Shown here one piece after another: positions 61,451 through 64,000 of a stretch of 64,000 bases of DNA. The notes beneath the pieces are model-generated. The model was not told the origin of the DNA. It saw only the letters and a list, made by a program, of their open reading frames with translations, and made no database searches. Source of the stretch: Coxiellaceae bacterium (GTDB lineage: Bacteria > Pseudomonadota > Gammaproteobacteria > Coxiellales > Coxiellaceae); NCBI GenBank assembly GCA_029212925.1, contig JARGOB010000011.1, positions 1 through 64,000 of the forward strand, given 5' to 3'. Position numbers and translations under genes: made by a program. Positions within the stretch are counted from its first letter, which is position 1; each line of letters begins with the position of its first letter.

Positions 61451-62446
61451 CTAAACGGCAGGTTTTGCAGCAGTTGCGGCTGGCGCTGGAACTGCTGCTG
61501 CAGCTTGGCTACCACCCGAACCAGCATGAGCAGGAATAGGGGCAGCAAATACACCATGAGCAACCACACCCACAGCAGCGGATGCAGCAACTGGTGCAGC
61601 AGACATTAGCTTAAGTTTTTGTTGTTTTCTGGCTTCGTGAAAAGCCACCAATTCACTTGCACCAGCACGACAATGCAGTCGACCTTTATCACCTATCGAT
61701 GTGTTAAACTGACTGGTAAAAGCATCAAGCGGTAACTCCTTAATAGCCTCACGCTCCGCTTCGGTAGTCGCAAAAAATAACGCCGTCGCTGGATGCACCG
61801 CCTCACTTTTAACTACCATATCCCCATAAATTGCTATGAATTGCTTCAGCACATTAACGCTAATATCAGTGATGACGTTCTCCCCCTGATACGCTGTATT
61901 AAGTCCTAGGTAAATAATTTTAAGTGATGGCACACTGTCTACAAAATTTAACTCTAGGCGCATCACCAACAAACAATCCACAGTGGGATCCGACGGTGCA
62001 TTATGATTAAACTCAAATAGCTTAGCAGCTACAAAGACGCCACTATCATCATAAAATTCTTCTTTATTGGATACAGTAATATAAGCAGTCTGCATCAGCA
62101 TATTGCCCCCTGGAGAAAGGTGTTCCCTGATATGCGTCATAAACACAATATCTTCATCATCAACGTCATCCCAGGCAGGGCCACTGGCCACCGGCTTTAA
62201 TGCTGAAAACTCGCCTTCAGCGGAAATCCAATCTTCCACAGTGACCTTATTAGTGGAACAGGCATATGAACTTGAACTAACAAAACTAGCACTGCTGGCT
62301 TCAGCAAAATCAAGCAGCCTACGATCATCGATATCAGGGCTTTTACTGAGCAATAAGTCGCTTAGCACCACTGCCGGCGCTAGCGCCTCCGATAAGGCTT
62401 CAGTTCTAGTCTTTGTTTTAACACGCTTTCTACCGCCTCTAGACAT
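61451..62446 (-). CDS. Orphan MSR-family protein 2
   Basis: A 331-residue protein of unknown function. It begins Met-Ser-Arg from ATGTCTAGA with a basic N-terminus (G-G-R-K-R-V-K-T-K), then a globular part with D-D-V-D-D-E-D-I-V-F and T-T-E-A-E-R-E-A-I-K, and ends in a low-complexity Ala/Pro/Gly tail (last 60 residues). It appears paralogous to the orphan at 59372-60367. No signal peptide is evident. It lies upstream of dus on the same strand and divergent from rpsP. Confidence 0.6.
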   Translation of the reverse strand: MSRGGRKRVKTKTRTEALSEALAPAVVLSDLLLSKSPDIDDRRLLDFAEASSASFVSSSSYACSTNKVTVEDWISAEGEFSALKPVASGPAWDDVDDEDIVFMTHIREHLSPGGNMLMQTAYITVSNKEEFYDDSGVFVAAKLFEFNHNAPSDPTVDCLLVMRLELNFVDSVPSLKIIYLGLNTAYQGENVITDISVNVLKQFIAIYGDMVVKSEAVHPATALFFATTEAEREAIKELPLDAFTSQFNTSIGDKGRLHCRAGASELVAFHEARKQQKLKLMSAAPVAASAAVGVVAHGVFAAPIPAHAGSGGSQAAAAVPAPAATAAKPAV

Positions 62447-62625
62447 ACCACTCTCTTTTTTATAAAAACTATCTTACATCTTCAGCATAGTGGGATTATA
62501 AATGAGCCCGATTAAGGTAAAGTGAGCCAAATGGGCAGATAGATAAAATTACCTACAGCACTTCCATCTTGTTAATAAATTGCGTAGAATAGCGCTCTTA
62601 TTGAATTTAGAGGGTGTAATAGACC

Positions 62626-63030
62626 ATGGTAGTTATTCGCTTAGCGCGTGGCGGCTCAAAGAAAAAACCATTTTATCATGTGGTTGCCGCAGACAAACGC
62701 AGTCCACGTGATGGACGCAACATCGAACAATTGGGTTTCTATAACCCAGTGGCACAAGGCCAGGCAACTCGCCTAGAGCTTAACAAAGAGCGCTTAGACT
62801 ATTGGTTAAGCACTGGTGCCCAGCCATCAGAACGCGTTACTAGCTTAATTAAGCAATTCGACAAAGGCCTAACCGCTGCTGTCGTACGTGAAAAACCAGA
62901 ACATAAACAACCTGTTAAGAAGGTTGAAGCAGCTGAAAAGCCTGCTGAAGTTTCAGAAGCCCCAGCCGAAGCCCCTGCTGAAGATGCGCAAGCACCTAAA
63001 GCGGAAGCTGATAGCGACGACTCTAAATAA
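62626..63030 (+). CDS. rpsP: Ribosomal protein bS16, extended
   Basis: The first 82 or so residues are a normal bS16 ([16 protein letters not shown] start, [13 protein letters not shown]). Residues about 90-134 are an added Ala/Pro/Glu-rich tail (A-E-A-P-A-E-D-A type) that is probably disordered. bS16 binds 16S rRNA early in 30S assembly. It is followed 14 bp later by rimM, the usual partner. Confidence 0.96.
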   Translation: MVVIRLARGGSKKKPFYHVVAADKRSPRDGRNIEQLGFYNPVAQGQATRLELNKERLDYWLSTGAQPSERVTSLIKQFDKGLTAAVVREKPEHKQPVKKVEAAEKPAEVSEAPAEAPAEDAQAPKAEADSDDSK

Positions 63031-63044
63031 TTGTTCGGCCAGTC

Positions 63045-63554
63045 ATGAAGCACCCAATCGCTATCGGTAAACTAGGTAGTACCTATGGGGTTCGTGGCTG
63101 GCTTAGAGTCCACTCTTATACCGATCCCGTTGATAACATCATTGATTACACTAATTGGCACACAAAGATTCGTGGTCAATGGCACACTTTGCCGGTGGAA
63201 GGCTGCAAACGCCACGGCAAACATATCTTAGTAAAATTCAGCGACTGCGATAGCCCTGAACAAGCCAAGTTACGCGTTAACCAAGAAGTCTGGATTGAGC
63301 GCGACAACCTAGAACCAACCGAAGAAGATGAGCATTACTGGTCTGATTTGGTGGGTTGCGAAATAAAAACCACTGATGGCACTAGCCTCGGCATTGTCGA
63401 TCATATGCTGGAAACTGGCTCAAACGATGTATTTGTGATCGAAGCGACAAAAAAAGGCGGCAAGCGCCACCTTATTCCTCACACGCAAGGCGTGATTATT
63501 TCAGTCGATATTGCTAACAAGCAAATCACCGCTGACTGGGACCCGGATTACTAA
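63045..63554 (+). CDS. rimM: 16S rRNA processing protein RimM
   Basis: A 169-residue RimM: an N-terminal beta-barrel (I-G-K-L-G-S-T-Y-G-V-R-G-W-L, about 6-19) and a PRC-barrel C-terminal domain (Y-W-S-D-L-V-G-C-E, then L-I-P-H-T-Q-G-V-I). It aids 30S maturation near uS19. trmD normally follows directly, but here a minus-strand orphan gene overlaps the rimM stop by 4 bp. Confidence 0.95.
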   Translation: MKHPIAIGKLGSTYGVRGWLRVHSYTDPVDNIIDYTNWHTKIRGQWHTLPVEGCKRHGKHILVKFSDCDSPEQAKLRVNQEVWIERDNLEPTEEDEHYWSDLVGCEIKTTDGTSLGIVDHMLETGSNDVFVIEATKKGGKRHLIPHTQGVIISVDIANKQITADWDPDY

Positions 63555-64000
63555 GATGGCGTTGGCGCTCGATTTTCGTCATCGCCAACAGCCGATACGG
63601 CCGCCCTACAATCCTCATCTAAATCACCAGAGCCTCTAGCTGCACCGGATCGTGGCCTAGTAAACAAACGCTGAGTCGTCAGACTATTTGCTTCCGCCTT
63701 AGCCCGCAAACTGTCCACATCCCCCATCAGCTCAAGTTGCATATCAACAACTGCTGCAGTAGATACTTTAAGTACCGCCTCTGCAATACCCAGCTCGGCA
63801 AGCGGTAGCTCAGTACCGAGCGAGAATTTAGCCCGACAGTGCTCCACTGTCGTCAAATTCCCATCCAATATCACCTTCCACTTGGTATAAACCGCATCAT
63901 CCACTAAAGACCCACGGCTTTTCGCTAAAGCCGCTATGCTCTCCTGCAACAAACTATTTACTTGCTCTAACTGTGCTTTCAATTCAGCTGTTCTACTCAC
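63551..64000 (-). CDS. Orphan coiled-coil protein, partial at window edge
   Basis: At least 149 residues, open to the edge of the window. The edge codons read GTG-AGT-AGA (Met/Val-Ser-Arg), which could be the start or an internal position. The protein is Leu/Ala/Glu-rich and probably coiled-coil over residues 5-110, with a polar tail ending in R-A-P-T-P-S. No family is recognised. It occupies the place of trmD after rimM, on the opposite strand. Confidence 0.5.
   Translation of the reverse strand: MSRTAELKAQLEQVNSLLQESIAALAKSRGSLVDDAVYTKWKVILDGNLTTVEHCRAKFSLGTELPLAELGIAEAVLKVSTAAVVDMQLELMGDVDSLRAKAEANSLTTQRLFTRPRSGAARGSGDLDEDCRAAVSAVGDDENRAPTPS

Overview
The window looks like chromosomal DNA of a moderately AT-rich, host-associated gammaproteobacterium. 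The core gene order is gammaproteobacterial: ypjD/corB-type genes divergent from ffh, then rpsP-rimM, and aceE-aceF-lpdA next to ampE. A vir-type type IV secretion operon, a histone H1-like protein, an ankyrin-type protein, a TcdA/B-like sugar transferase and many orphan ORFs between housekeeping genes suggest an intracellular or Legionellales-like lifestyle. That placement is inference; no 16S gene is present.

Layout. 1-9 kb: acetolactate synthase and an MFS pump, then a run of orphan genes that look like effectors (kinase-like protein, a nonsense-split gene, two membrane proteins) around a phosphoesterase. 9-16 kb: periplasmic carbonic anhydrase, SrkA kinase, tmRNA with a tandemly duplicated terminator region, a GT39 glycosyltransferase, ahpC-ahpD split by repeat elements, and a DUF4143 ATPase. 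16-27.5 kb: an inverse-autotransporter-like adhesin, convergent with a compact virB2-B3-B4-B5-B7-lipoprotein-B6-B8-B9-B10-B11 operon that has no virD4 or virB1 here. 27.6-36.3 kb: a GrpB-GNAT fusion, RlpA, Hsp33, xseB-ispA, lplA, a bioC-like gene, comF and, between bioC and comF, an Abi_2/AbiF-like HEPN gene directly preceded by a promoter and a short terminator-ended RNA. 36-44.4 kb: a GH85 endoglycosidase, an ankyrin-type protein, small secreted proteins with two paralogous mini-lipoproteins, a purine permease, a glycerophosphodiesterase and a DxD glycosyltransferase. 44.5-57.4 kb: the pyruvate dehydrogenase operon, AmpE/Kef/DUF2147, histone-like protein, thioredoxin, adk, FimT, CorB-like protein and YpjD. 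57.5-64 kb: ffh, rpsP and rimM, with orphan genes wedged between them.

The strongest candidate for an unusual system is the AbiF-like gene with its upstream RNA (34605-35593). It has the architecture of an RNA-antitoxin/HEPN-toxin module related to the proposed ancestor of Cas13. Other items of note are a family of orphan proteins starting Met-Ser-Arg from a near-identical ATGTCTAGA, an in-frame TGA splitting one of them, an extended tmRNA tag, a 79-bp triplication at a convergent gene junction, a 39-bp perfect palindrome and several REP/MITE-like repeats. Functions are read from motifs and remembered family features; no database search was run.
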